From assembly GCA_014529385.2 (NCBI GenBank), contig CM043970.1:62039996-62103995 (forward strand): a stretch of 64,000 nucleotides of DNA. Direction: 5' to 3'. This stretch comes from Adiantum capillus-veneris (Eukaryota; Streptophyta; Polypodiopsida; Polypodiales; Pteridaceae). Positions 13,620 to 24,869 of the stretch are shown here, one piece after another. Each line of letters opens with the position of its first letter. The first letter of the stretch is position 1. The translations under genes were made by a program, and so were the position numbers. The notes beneath the pieces are model-generated. The model was not told where the DNA came from, made no database searches, and was given only the letters and a program-made list of their open reading frames with translations.

Positions 13620-16600
13620 GACCACTCATTGAATATTGGACATAAAAGGGACTATTTATTCACCAAAAATATCATTTTAGACCGTGAAGGCTCCATAGGG
13701 GTGCATAATGTAGGTGGGCCCCACCATGAGGCCCTACGGGTGGCTCCTGCGGGGTATCTCAACTTGTCTGTCTTGGCATTTAGAAAGCATCTTTAGGTTG
13801 GTCCCATCACATGCAAGTCACCTTGAACACTCATTGCTCTTCTAGAAGATGAGTAGGGGAAAAATAAGATCTCACCCTCTTGATTTACTTGATTTACAGT
13901 TCCACTTTGCTGCGAATCTGACAGATTGACACTATTTTGACCATAACGTTTTACCTGTAGCTCGGAATGACATGCTTCAAAAGGCAAATTTGACCTTATC
14001 AACATGTTTGATATGAATTTGGACTATTCTTCATGCCCATGCACCAAGGAATTCGGTTTGGAAGGTCCACACTAGGCTAGGGAACCTTTTGCTTCCAAGT
14101 CTTCTTGTATGGGCCCTTTGCTTGTATGCATCCAAGGGGAATCATGCTTTTTCATAAGGCTATGATGCTTAAACAAATAGAGGAGGGCCCAATATTATTT
14201 TCTTGTGAAAAGAATATACAATTGGAGTCTTTTTGAAAAGAGAAAAACTATATGTATATTCTTAAGAGATATTGGGCCACCTATGTAGGGGGCATAGAAG
14301 ACTTGTAGAGAGGGACCATAATCTTTGGTAAAGACAAGTGGAGAGTTGATTTCCATGGTAATTTATCTATATGGGATGGAAGATGGATATATTATTTTTC
14401 TACTACTAATTCACAAGAGGTAAGAAAGTTTGGGGGTAGATAGTTGGTTATTGTATGCTTACTTTTATTTTCAAAGCAAAAAAGAAAAGGGTGGTAATAT
14501 AAATATATGACTAAGGTGACATTTTTGAGAAGAGTACAATGTATGTGTCGCCACAAAGGTTAAACGAAGAGGGGGAATTTACTCTAGATAACTTAATAGC
14601 ATAGAAAAATATATACACATATGAGGAAGAGGACGTTGAGTAGGCTGAAAAATGTTGCAAAAAGATGGTTACCATTTTATGCCACTCAATAGTTGGTTTT
14701 GACTCAATTTAAGAGGGTTTATGCATCTTCTTTGATAATTTCTTATAATATAATTTGTGTGTTTATGCAAAAGGAGGGAGACAAGGTCTATTACCGAGCT
14801 ATAAAGAGGTGTGTGTGCATGCGTGCGTGCGTGCATATGTGTGTGCGCGCGTGCAAGCAAAAGGAGAGAGACAAGGTATATTACTGAGCTATAAAGAGGT
14901 GTGCGTGTGGTTAATTGTGGGTTCTCTTGACTTGTATCATTGTGAGTCGACTCTCAACGGTATTTGTGGCCAAGTTCATCACAAGTTGCAAAAATTGGGC
15001 CAATTTGATGCAATAATCCTTGTTGGGTTATATTGGCTTATGAAAAATTCACCTTCATGTCTAGATAGCAAGGCAATACCTTGTTAAAGTCCTAAAAATT
15101 AAGAACATGCATAGTTGTTTTTATGCAAGATTTAGGTTCTATAAGCATTGGGCTCAATGGTCTTAGGCAAGTCTCTACTGAGCTTCTTTGAGGGTATAGT
15201 TGAATTTTCAAGGATCAAGTGTTTGTCTCTCGGAATCAATTGAGCACACTCTGTCTTGCTTTGATCTCATGCATCTCCCAATTGTTTATATATTTTTGAG
15301 AGTATATGTTGAACTGTGCAAGTGCATCTAATCTAATTGACTCCTTATTGGTCTTTCTGAAGTATTGTGATGGAAATCACTTGCTTAGTATTTTGTGAAC
15401 CCCATATCCAAGAAGGTTTCCTTTTCGACCATCACAAGGGTGAAAAGTCTTCACATCCATCTTTAGAAAATCTAAAAATTCATGTGTAATGACCATGCCC
15501 TCTACAATTTAATATGGAATTGCACTTTCTATTTTATTTGTTGCGAAGAATAGAGGTTAACGATGACTTTTTGTATTAGGGGCGACTTTAGGGGCCTTCC
15601 ATTTGTTGAATGGTTGGAACTTTGAGCAAGCCTTGCTGAGTATTTTCAAATCTAGAACCTTTTAAAAGAAAACACATTCAAATTCTTAAATGTTTTCTTA
15701 TATTTGAGGCAATTTGAGTCAACATTCTTTATCTTGACTTGGGTCTCTGAAGGAGGGTTACCAATTAAGGTGTGGCAGGCGCATGTATGATCCACATTAG
15801 GTCCAACAATGTTTATAAAAATATTGATCGGAGATGCTAGGTCCTAAACAATCACCTCCTCTACATGATAGTGGTCTTTTATCAACCTAGAGCGTGATCC
15901 GATCAAGGGTTGTAAGCAATGAATCATGTGCTTGATTTATAGTTGCGCTGATATGCATGTTTATGAGATGGACTTTTCTACTTATTACATTATTGGTGTG
16001 AGCTTGGGGGACGAACATCTTGATAATGTGCTCGTATACTAAAGGCTTAGAGGGGTTATGGATATTTTGAACTGGGTGTGTGTCATCGAAACACTATGTT
16101 TAATGAGTTGAAATTGGGTTGGTTTTGTTTGGTTCAAATGTGACATTGATTCTTTCTTATGACATGGGGGTTCTTAACAATTCCAATCACTATCAATAGG
16201 ACCCATAGTAAGGTCAACATTGGCAACATGTGCATGACTATCTACATCCAATTTAGTAGAAATAACGGAGTACACATGACTCTCCATTTGAGATTTCTTT
16301 CATTTGTATGACTACACATGTTAGCACTGCAACAACACTGCTTACATGTAGATTCATATCATTGACACCAACATCCACATGAAAATGAGAAATAGCTGTC
16401 TTTGCACAACAATTTTTATCAGCCTATCACATGGAGTTTGTACATGAATCTCCGCATGAAAGTCAATGGATTCCTTGCAATGATTTGCAAACAGGATCCA
16501 TTCTAGTTATTTAGGTCGAGACTTCTTGAGGCTTGATTGAGCTTAACAGAGACTTTAAACATGAAACATTATTTAAAGCTTCATGTTTTTATTGTCCACT

Positions 16601-17080
16601 TCATACCTATGCCATTTGATACCAACAACAAGAGTATAAGAACAAGTGAGTCACATGGGACTTGAAGAAGACATGCCCTTTTTACTTTGTTAGCTATTTC
16701 TCTCAATTCAAAGATTTTGCTGCTACTTCTTCCACACGGTGTGCCTTCAAATGACACTTGCTTTTTACATGCCTCTTTTCTAAGCGTTTTGCTTGGTACC
16801 AATATTGTATGACCCCCATTGGGCAGCTCTCAATGTTAGGTCTTTGGTTGCTTTGTGTCGGTTGGTGCTTCAAGTTGAATAATTGTTCGTTGAAAAATCA
16901 TTCTACTAAACATACACTATTTTTCTAAGAGATTTTCCAAAGGAAATTTTGCAAAACTGAACGATTTATTAAGAATATTATACAATTATAGAGGTGGTAC
17001 TTTCCCTTTTTTTCTTTCCACCATCAGTGCGGGGAAGGTAGTAGGGGGTGGTTCCCACGGTTGCCCCTCGAGGGTGTAAT
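13620..17080. other. No gene recognised; repeats only
   Basis: The only structures I can support are the second copy of the 12.5-kb repeat (14692-14800) and a two-copy local repeat of GGAGxGAGACAAGGTxTATTAC plus GAGCTATAAAGAGGTGTG at about 14770-14822 and 14863-14912, joined by GT/GC-rich sequence. The remaining frames are short and unsupported. Confidence 0.5.
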
Positions 17081-17154
17081 GCAGAACAATGTACACTTGT
17101 AAATACATGATATGTGTACTTTCCCATTTCCTCTTGCTCTCAAATGTGAGCCTT

Positions 17155-17276
17155 ATGGCACAAGTGTTGCGCTGTAGTATTTACCGCGCCCAGCATTTGC
17201 GTGCTCCACTCATCTCTCTTAGAAGCGGAGCCATTTGTTCAGCAGTCGTCGCCTCTTCCTCGTCTTCTTTCCGCAG
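17155..17276 (+). CDS. Candidate first exon with organelle transit peptide
   Basis: ATG at 17155 opens 40 codons plus two bases ending at CAG with donor GTATGA at 17277. The peptide starts MAQVLRCSIYRAQHLRAPLI, then a Ser-rich stretch SSSSSFRR. It is rich in Arg, Ser and Ala, with almost no acidic residues, as in mitochondrial or plastid presequences. GC content is raised relative to the flanks, as expected for a plant first exon. No downstream exon is recognisable, and the Ty3/gypsy element at 18.6-27.9 kb would lie in the intron. It could also be chance, since 122 bp is little evidence. Confidence 0.35.
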
Positions 17277-17279
17277 GTA

Positions 17280-18600
17280 TGAGAGCGCGGTATTTTACGA
17301 ACACCAGAGAGAGAGAGCGAGCGAGCTTGGTGGGCTTTTTTCATAGCAGTTCATACTCTTATAAGTTTCACAAAATTGTCCTTACTTTTTTCTATTGTAA
17401 ATTGACAGAGAACACGAAGGGTATCACTTAAGTTATAGGCTATTACACAGAATTGAATTTGTCACTTATGAAGCCAACTCAAAAACCATGTTTCTTGTAA
17501 AATGAAAGTGTAGAGCAAGCATCCCTTCTCTTGACCTCCCTTATCTCAGAATTAGTAGCTTTCCACTTCTTCTACAAAGTTGTAGAGCTTGAAAAGAGCT
17601 AAATTTTGCACTCACTCTAGGAGCAAGATGATTGTCTGGGTGTGAGCAAGATGAGGAACTACGAAGAAAGCAAAGTTGCAGTTAAGCTTTTCATTCAAAC
17701 TCCAATAGGAGTGTCAGGTGCAATGGAAGAGTTTAAGGATTTAGGTGTTACTACTCCGCACAAACACATGGTTACTTTACTTCACTTGAAAAGAGAAACT
17801 GAACCAGACATAGTGAAGGAGAGAGAGAAAAGAGAGACGACCCGGCATATCGGGTCCCAACCACCCTCAAGGGTCCCCTTGCTCTGTTGCCAGAGCAAGT
17901 ACTTTCTTTATTGACTTGCACAAATGCTAATACAATGGTCCTTGCTGATGGGTACTTGCTGTAGATGCTTGGTACTACTAGGCTCAGGCAGGATGTTGAA
18001 AACGCTAAGGGTTCTATGATTGGGATTTGCAATAGCTAATGAAGGCGACGAGGTACTGGCGATGAAAGATCTGCTATTGAGGTTGAATGCTTATGTTGGA
18101 TGCTGATGGAGATGGATACTTGATACCAATGGTACTTCGTACTGACGCCCCCCCAAGTTCCAACAACGCAAGCCCTAGGCTGTACAAGGGAAAACGTTGG
18201 CTGAGGGTATTGTTGAAAGCGTTGACGTTGTGGATTGGATGCATAAACACTGGTCTAATGCGTGGTTGAAATCGTTGAATTGGTCTTGATCTGCGACTGT
18301 GAGGCTACTTAAAAGCTGATTTGCTGGGTTGATGATGGAAATCACTGATGTTGGGTACTGCTGGAAGATGGCAATGAGCTTGTTCTGTTGTGCTGGGGCA
18401 GATGGCTGCCCAAAACGCTGGTCGTGCTCGACTGAAATGCTAGGTGCTGTTGGTACTTGTGTTGCGGGTACTACCGGTATTGGTACTTCTTCTTGCTTAG
18501 GATGTGACCTCTTGGGTCTCTTATATAGGAAGAAAAAGCTGGGTCGAGCAGTTCTTACCGAGCCTCCACGAACTTCATAAAAGATGCTAAAACGTCACTT
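17280..18600. other. No firm gene; possible LTR-derived sequence
   Basis: An open frame at 17642-17914 (MRNYEESKVAVKLF onward) has protein-like character but no family I know. From about 17850 the sequence is spaced with repeated TTGGTACT/GGTACTTG words, also common in the gypsy element that follows. A TATATAAG box on the minus strand near 18517-18524 suggests LTR material. Boundaries are not determinable by eye. Confidence 0.35.
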
Positions 18601-18715
18601 ATTATTAAGTAACTGTAGACGGCTGGATAATCACCATGTGGGAACGTGTTCTTAGCAGATGGGCAACGAATTACTTAGTAATTACTAGAGTAATTACTAC
18701 AGTAAACCCGAAGTG

Positions 18716-18723
18716 TATAAATA
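18716..18723 (+). promoter_or_regulatory. TATA box of the presumed 5' LTR
   Basis: TATAAATA followed by GGGCCC lies about 450 bp upstream of the first ATG of gag. Position and form suit an RNA polymerase II start in the R region of the LTR. It is inferred from the motif alone. Confidence 0.45.
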
Positions 18724-19097
18724 GGGCCCATTACATTATTATCGAGTTGGCAATTGTTATCACTTGTATTAGCGCTTTGGGCTATAATTGTACTTGAGCA
18801 TCAGTGGGTGGCAGTATTGTCGGCTGTACTTTCCCTCTGTAATCATATTCGCTGTAATCTTGATCTGTAATCTCAATCATGGCATATATTTCAGTGATAC
18901 TTACTTCTCGTCCAGTCTTCTGAATCTGAATTTGAACCTTATTCCAATCTATAAGTCTGATTCTTATTTCAGTATCCACATTTCAGTCTAGTCTCTGATT
19001 TCTGTCCAGTCTGCTGTCTGAAATCTTCCCACACTAGTAGCTGAAATCCTTCAACACTGGAATTAGCTGTCTCAAGAGATCAGCTCCAATTCCATTT

Positions 19098-19113
19098 TGG
19101 CGATCACGGTGGC
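19098..19113 (+). other. Possible primer-binding site
   Basis: TGGCGATCACGGTGGC starts with TGG, as required to pair with a tRNA 3' CCA, and lies about 70 bp before the first gag ATG. It is not the initiator-Met PBS used by the other elements here. The tRNA partner is not identified, so this is tentative. Confidence 0.25.
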
Positions 19114-19167
19114 TCGAGCTGAAGCTCGTTGACTGAAAGACTCTTCTCCCAGTTGAAGTTTTCAGCA

Positions 19168-19266
19168 ATGGCACCAAAATCCAATCGTGGCCGGAAATCT
19201 ACCATTCGTGTGGATCCCATTACCGAGGAGTCAGGAAGAGAGTCTGACCCAAAGCAAGGAAAATGA
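19168..19266 (+). CDS. Short ORF overlapping the gag start (ATGA)
   Basis: An ATG at 19168 opens 32 codons, beginning MAPKSNRGRKSTIRVDP, ending in a TGA that overlaps the ATG of the 616-residue gag as ATGA (19263-19266). The peptide is basic and reads like the start of a gag protein. It may therefore be the real gag N-terminus separated by a one-base indel, or a regulatory upstream ORF that favours re-initiation. Confidence 0.45.
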   Translation: MAPKSNRGRKSTIRVDPITEESGRESDPKQGK

Positions 19267-21113
19267 CTGACACTGAGGCTCAGGAGGAGCATAGTCAGGC
19301 TGATGAGGCGCAGGACTCACAGCACTCCAGTCATTCTCGACGCCGACGGGCAGAACGGGAAGCACGAAAGGCAAAGAGTTCCAAGAATTCTCAGTCTCGC
19401 CAGAGAGATGAGCATATCAAGGGCAGAAAGGGAAGTCACCGTACTTCTAATAGACAAAACAGAGAAGATACTGAGACTGAGACAGAGACAGAGATTAATT
19501 GGGATGCTGACACTGACAATTGCAAGAAGGCTCCCAAGCGTCATTCTGAAGCCAAGAAGAGAAGTGGTGGGATCAGTAGTAATCGAAATGATTACACAGC
19601 TTCCCTGAAGATTTCCTTTCCCATATTCAAAGGAGGGAAAAAGGATGATCCAGATGTTCACATACAAGCTTTCGAGCAGTATGCTGAACTAAAAAACATT
19701 GATGAAGATGATTGCGGGGAATATTTTCCACAAACCTTGAAGGAGGCAGCGAGAAAATGGTATTACCATTACCCTGCATGCAAGCTAAGATCATATAACA
19801 AATTACTTAAGGCCTTCAGGTTGGAATATTCCGACAATCGAGGGGACGAGGATATTCTCTGTGAATTGGATCAGATCAAACAGAGGAATTTATTAGTCTG
19901 CAGCTATGTAGAAAAGATAAAAGAACTGACCAGGCAGTTGCAAGAACCGCCGTCTGAGAAGAGATTGAGGGCATGGTTTCTGAATGGGTTCAGAAGCAAG
20001 AACCTTAGGGAACAAGAAGTACCAGTCCCTACAAAAAAATTCAATGACCTAGTCCAAAGAGGATTAAAGCTGGAACAGCAGGCTAAGAAAGAGAAGAGCC
20101 ACAAGAAGCGAAGGACAAGTAGCAGTAGCTCGGCTATTGAAGCTTCTGATTCCAGTGTAACGTCCAGCAGCTCCGAGAGCAGCTCGAATGAACGAACAAA
20201 GGAGAAATCAAAGAAGGGATCATGGACCAAGAAGATTGAAGAAATGGCTAGGCAGATTGTAGAAATTAGCTACACAAGACAGCCGGTCCGAAAGATGGAG
20301 ACTTGGTGTTCAAGATGTAAATCCAAGGACCACATCTCCAATGAATGTCCACAATGTACCTACTACAAGGCCTTTGGTCACCTATGGAATAATTGTGGCA
20401 TCAGAATTCACCATTTTAAGAAAGGAAAGGATCTATCAGTGGTTGCCTACACTGAACCAGTGAAGGTAGAACCAATCAAAGTAGCTCAAGAGGAAAGACC
20501 AGGTACCAATGGTACTGGTCAAGGACGTGGCAGATACCAACCAGGAATGGGCAGAGGAAGAGGAAGAGACAACTTCCAGACCAGGAGCATGAATTGCTAT
20601 ACTTGTGGGAAGTATGGTCATTTTGTAGCCCAATGTCCAGATGTACCGATAACGACTGCTACTGAGGCTAAGGCATCAGAGCCAGTCCCAGTCAGGGTGG
20701 TTACCAGGAGCAAGGGAGTAATCATCGAAGAAATTCTAGACATTTCAGAAGTACCAGTCAATCCTAACAGCAGCAAGTGGGCTCAACAAAGGGAAGTTTG
20801 GGAGGCCAAAGGTAAAGAAAAGGTGGTAGATGAGTGGCAAGAGCAGCGGGAACTAGCAGCTAAAATCACAGAGGATTTAGCTAAGAAGCTGCCAGAGCAG
20901 CCAGAAAGTTCCGAAGCTACAGTCATTCAGAAGATACCAGCCCAATCGACTGATAAAGATCAGTCAGTACCGGCCATGACAGAGACCATGCTTGCTGTAG
21001 TACATGGACTAGCTGATGAAATGGGAGTGGATGGAAAGAGTAGAAGTACTGCTAAAGAAGAATGGCAGTGTGAAGACACCAGTTCTTCAAGCTCTGACAA
21101 TCAGTCTGACTAA
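19263..21113 (+). CDS. gag: Ty3/gypsy gag polyprotein with zinc knuckles, intact
   Basis: The 616-residue uninterrupted ORF encodes the capsid/nucleocapsid protein that packages the element's RNA. Residues 1-90 are charged and low-complexity. About 110-260 is the retrotransposon gag domain, with AARKWYYHYPACKLRSYNKL and an AWFLNGF segment. About 275-325 is Lys/Ser-rich. Three CCHC-like knuckles follow: CSRCKSKDHISNEC, a degenerate CTYYKAFGHLWNNC (second Cys replaced by Tyr) and CYTCGKYGHFVAQC. The C-terminus is acidic and ends in a Ser run. It is the only fully open gene of the element, whereas pol and ORF3 are broken. Confidence 0.85.
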   Translation: MTDTEAQEEHSQADEAQDSQHSSHSRRRRAEREARKAKSSKNSQSRQRDEHIKGRKGSHRTSNRQNREDTETETETEINWDADTDNCKKAPKRHSEAKKRSGGISSNRNDYTASLKISFPIFKGGKKDDPDVHIQAFEQYAELKNIDEDDCGEYFPQTLKEAARKWYYHYPACKLRSYNKLLKAFRLEYSDNRGDEDILCELDQIKQRNLLVCSYVEKIKELTRQLQEPPSEKRLRAWFLNGFRSKNLREQEVPVPTKKFNDLVQRGLKLEQQAKKEKSHKKRRTSSSSSAIEASDSSVTSSSSESSSNERTKEKSKKGSWTKKIEEMARQIVEISYTRQPVRKMETWCSRCKSKDHISNECPQCTYYKAFGHLWNNCGIRIHHFKKGKDLSVVAYTEPVKVEPIKVAQEERPGTNGTGQGRGRYQPGMGRGRGRDNFQTRSMNCYTCGKYGHFVAQCPDVPITTATEAKASEPVPVRVVTRSKGVIIEEILDISEVPVNPNSSKWAQQREVWEAKGKEKVVDEWQEQRELAAKITEDLAKKLPEQPESSEATVIQKIPAQSTDKDQSVPAMTETMLAVVHGLADEMGVDGKSRSTAKEEWQCEDTSSSSSDNQSD

Positions 21114-21189
21114 GAGCGAGAGGAAATTCATGTGAATTTGTGATAGAATCCAGAAGCTGAATGTAGAGCTGGAGGATATAAGAAAGACC

Positions 21190-21729
21190 TTGCCTGAGGT
21201 AGCCAACTTTATCAGACAACGTAGGAAGACTGAGGCAGAGGCCAGAACAGTGGATCTAACGGCTGTCCGGGATGATGAAGTTCCACTTATTCAGGTAGAC
21301 TACAAGGTCAGGAAGCAGTGGGAACCTCTCTCAAGCGTCATACTGGATGGAGGAGCAGGAGTCAACATAATGGGAGCCCATCTTCAACAAAGAATGGGTA
21401 TCACTAACATGAAACCAATACCATTCAAAGTAAGAATGACAGATCATCGAGTCGTACAGGCGACGGGTATGATTGAAAACATGCAGATAAGAGTTGGGAG
21501 GGAGAAATTCAAAACCAGTTTCCTAGTCTTGGATGTGTAGGGAGCATATGGAATGCTACTAGGCCGCCCATGGTTAAGAACAGCACATGCTGTTCATGAC
21601 TACGCAAACCAAACTTTGACCATAGAAGGGGCCAGTGGCAGAATCAAAATCCAGACCAACAACACGAGGAGCTGGAAAAAGGAGTTGGAAAAAGGAACTG
21701 AGGCCGAAGGAGTTGTGTCAGAAATATAG
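21190..21729 (+). pseudogene. Aspartic protease of the Ty3/gypsy element, amber-interrupted
   Basis: The frame holds ILDGGAGVNIMG, the plant gypsy form of the catalytic Asp motif (DGG in place of D-S/T-G). After an in-frame TAG at 21538-21540 the same frame continues with GAYGMLLGRPWLRTAH, the second conserved protease motif (LGRPWL). It ends at a TAG at 21727. The protease would release gag and pol products. The amber sits in the middle of the domain, so it is inactive unless read through. Confidence 0.75.
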
Positions 21730-21972
21730 AGCCAAGAAAATTGAGCGAATGCTAGCAGCTATGAACATATTTCCTTTGATAGAAATCGATTTGAATGCAA
21801 TCCTGCTGAACAAAGAGCAAGCTGACAAGCAGAAGAGACAATTCCCTGATTAGTTTACTGAAGTCAATGCAGGGGAAAGAACAGTTCAGCTAACTGGAAG
21901 AATGGAGGAACCAACTGATACTGGTATAATGGAAGAACCAGTATGTTCTGAAGAGTACCCACTGGATTAGAT

Positions 21973-24090
21973 ATGAATGGACCTTCTTGGGACTACGCTG
22001 AAGAATCGACCAAACGAAAAGGAGGCGGACCAAACTGGTTGCTTCCAGACGATGAGGAAGTAGAGGAGTGGAACCTGGGATCAGAGGAAAATCCCAGAAT
22101 GATCAAAGTCAACAAACACCTCAAACTGGCAATGAAGGAAAAGGCACGGAAAATATTCCAGAACTATAAAGATGTGTTTGCCTGGGAACATACAGATTTG
22201 AAGGGAGTAGATCTTGAAGTCTGTCATCACCGAATACCTCTGAAACCGGATGCTAGGCCAATAAGATTGCAAAGATATGGGATGAAACCCAACGATGCAA
22301 AGAAGGTCAAGGAGGAGATTGATAATCTTCTCAAGGCTGGGTTCATTACAGAAGTAGCAAGCAGTGATTGGTTATTTCCCATAGTCGTTGTTTCTAAGAA
22401 GAATGGGAAATTAAGAGTTTGTGTCGACTATAGGAAACTAAATGCCCAGACTATTAAGGATCCATTTCCCTTACCGTTTACTGATATGTTGCTTGATGAG
22501 ATCGCAAGATAGGAGATGTATAGCTTCATGGATGGTTATAGCGGCTATAACCAGTTACAGATCGCTCCTGAAGATAGGGCCAAGACCACTTTCATCACTG
22601 AGTGGGGAGCATTCATGTATCTGGTGATGCCTTTTGGCCTGTGCAATGCACCAGCTACTTTTCAACGGTGTATGATGGAGATGTTTAATGAATTTCTTCA
22701 TCGGTTCCTCGCCATTTTTATGGATGACTTTATTGTCTATTCAGATGAGGAACAACACCTTCTATTCCTAGAGATGGTTTTTAAACGCTGTCAGGAGAAG
22801 AGGATTTGTTTGAATCCATTCAAATCTGTATTTATGGTCTGGAAGGGACAGCTACTAGGACATGTGGTTTCCCGCAATGGAATAGAGATGGCCAATGACA
22901 AAATACAGTGTGTCCAGCAAGCTAAAGCACCCAGAACTGCTTCAGAGTTGAGTTCTTTCTTGGGTTATGTGAATTTCTATAGAAGATTTGTATACAAGTT
23001 TGCTTCTCAAGCAGTACCACTATATGAGCTTACAAAGAAGACCAGTAAGTTCAATTGGATTGCTGAGTGTGAGGAGAGTTTCCAAAATTTGAAAAAAACC
23101 ATTACTAGTAAACCAGCCCTTGGGCAACCGAATTGGGATATTATTTTTCATGTACATGTAGATGCTTCAGGATTGGCAATGGAGGCAATATTAGCTCAGC
23201 CAGATGGCAGAACAAACTATCCGGTCTATTTTGCTAGTCGCAGATTCAGTCAGGCTGAACAAGGCTATACGACCACTGAAAGAGAAGCCCTCGGAATGGT
23301 TTTTAGCGCTACGAAGTTCAGGCATTACCTATTGGGGAAGTTATTCCATTTTTATGTGGATCATCAAGCTCTTCTGTTTCTGATTAACAAAGTTATTATT
23401 CAAGGCAGGCTGATAAGATGGATGATGTTCCTTATGGAATTTGAATTCAGAATTTTCCATAAGCTTGGCCGAAACCACTGTGGAGCTGACTTTCTTTCCA
23501 GAAGTACGGAGGGATATTCAGAATCACCTCTGAGAGATGAGCCAGTGGATGCTGATTTATTTCAGTTAGAAGCAGAAGAATCAGTGGATCCTGAATGGTA
23601 TGATATTTATCAATTCCTTTCCCAAGGTGCCTTTCCAGAGAATTGGAAACAGAATCAGAAGAAAGCACTGATCATAAAAAGCCTGAAATTTACCATCATC
23701 GGAGGAGTACTTTATCGAGTAGGTGTGGATGGTATACTTCGACGATGTGTCCGTATGGAAGGAAGAATGCAAGTGATTTCAGAAGCGCATAATGGTGAGT
23801 CTGGTGGACACTTTTCCAATGAAGTGACCTACAAGAAGATTCTGCAAGTAGGTCTATGGTGTCAAACACTGATTGCTGATGTCAGAAGTTTTTGTAAAAC
23901 TTGTGACATATGCCAAAGAATGGGCCGACCAACAGCTGCAAACATGACTCCCTTAATGCCAATACAACCATTGGGAGTAATAATGAAATGGGGACTGGAT
24001 TTTATGCGATCTTTTAAGAAGGTGACTCCCAGGAAGAAGTTAGAACAAGTACATCGTGATGGCTACTTGTTATGTTACCAAGTGGGTTGA
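21973..24090 (+). pseudogene. pol: Reverse transcriptase, RNase H and H2C2 region of the Ty3/gypsy element
   Basis: Frame one carries the RT fingers: GFITEVASSDWLFPIVVVSK and LRVCVDYRKLNAQT. It is cut by TAG at 22510-22512 between IAR and EMYSFMDGYSGYNQ, which continue in frame. In the downstream 524-codon frame the polymerase motif FMDDFIVYS lies at residues 68-76. RNase H has HVDASG (Asp about 216), TTEREALG and VDHQAL. The integrase zinc finger has His 425, His 432, Cys 460 and Cys 463. Apart from the amber and the frame change at about 24056, the catalytic residues of RT and RNase H are present. Confidence 0.88.
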
Positions 24091-24864
24091 AGCTAAGGCT
24101 TTTCCTGACAACATAGCCAAGTCAACTGCAAGGTTTCTGTTTGAGAATATTGTCTGCCAATATGGATGTCCAGTAGAAATTGTGACTGATCAAGGAACAC
24201 ATTTTATCAATGATACTATGAAAATTCTATTGAATATTCTTTCAGTCAAGCATCGGAAATCTACTCCTTACTATCCTAGATGCAATGGACAGGCTGAAAG
24301 TAGCAACAAGACAATAAAGAATATTCTCACTAAGGTGGTGCAAAAGAAACCAGACCAGTGGGATTTGAAGCTTTAGACTGCTCTATGGGCTTATAGGAAG
24401 CTTATAAGGTAACTACTGGAATGACACCATTCAGAATGGTGTATGGTACTGAAGCTGTGGTTCCTATGGAGTTTGTAATCCCTAGTCTGAGAATGGCTGT
24501 GAAGTATGGATTAGACTTCAACCATAATCTTAAGAAAAGGCTGGATGAACTGATGTAGTTAGATGAACTTCGGCAAAGAGCTATATTGGAACAAGAAATT
24601 GTTCAACAACGAAGGAAGCATTGGCATGATCGCTGAATTAAAGTTCGAGAATTCCAGAAAGGAGACTTAGTGCTTCTATATCAGTTTAGATTGGGTCCAA
24701 AGAAGCCGAATTTGAAGATTGCCTGGGCAGGACCTTTTGAGGTCGATTGGGTCTTCTCCAATGGCACAGTCAGATTGAAAGATTTATCTGGACTGATGTT
24801 GTCGGGAGTGTATAATGGAGCAAAGATAAAGCTCTATTATTCAGAGACCAGAGAAACTGATTAG
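24056..24864 (+). pseudogene. Integrase core and C-terminal part, multiply broken
   Basis: After a frameshift the core begins ATCYVTKWVEAKAF. Related integrases have Asp where this one has Cys in the first catalytic position. The second Asp (IVTDQGTHF) and the Glu region (PRCNGQAESSNKTI) remain. TAG at 24374 interrupts KL*TALWAYR; a small frameshift follows near 24408; TAG at 24556 and TGA at 24634 break the linker. The tail KVREFQKGDLVLLY to KIKLYYSE is the GPF/Y-like C-terminal domain (WAGPFEVDWVFSNGTVRL). It is dead several times over. Confidence 0.85.
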
Positions 24865-24869
24865 AACAA

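Noticed and set aside
18672-18700. AT-rich near-palindrome (GTAATTACTAGAGTAATTAC) as a regulatory hairpin
   Set aside because: Short, imperfect and AT-only; expected by chance in LTR sequence near a TATA box.
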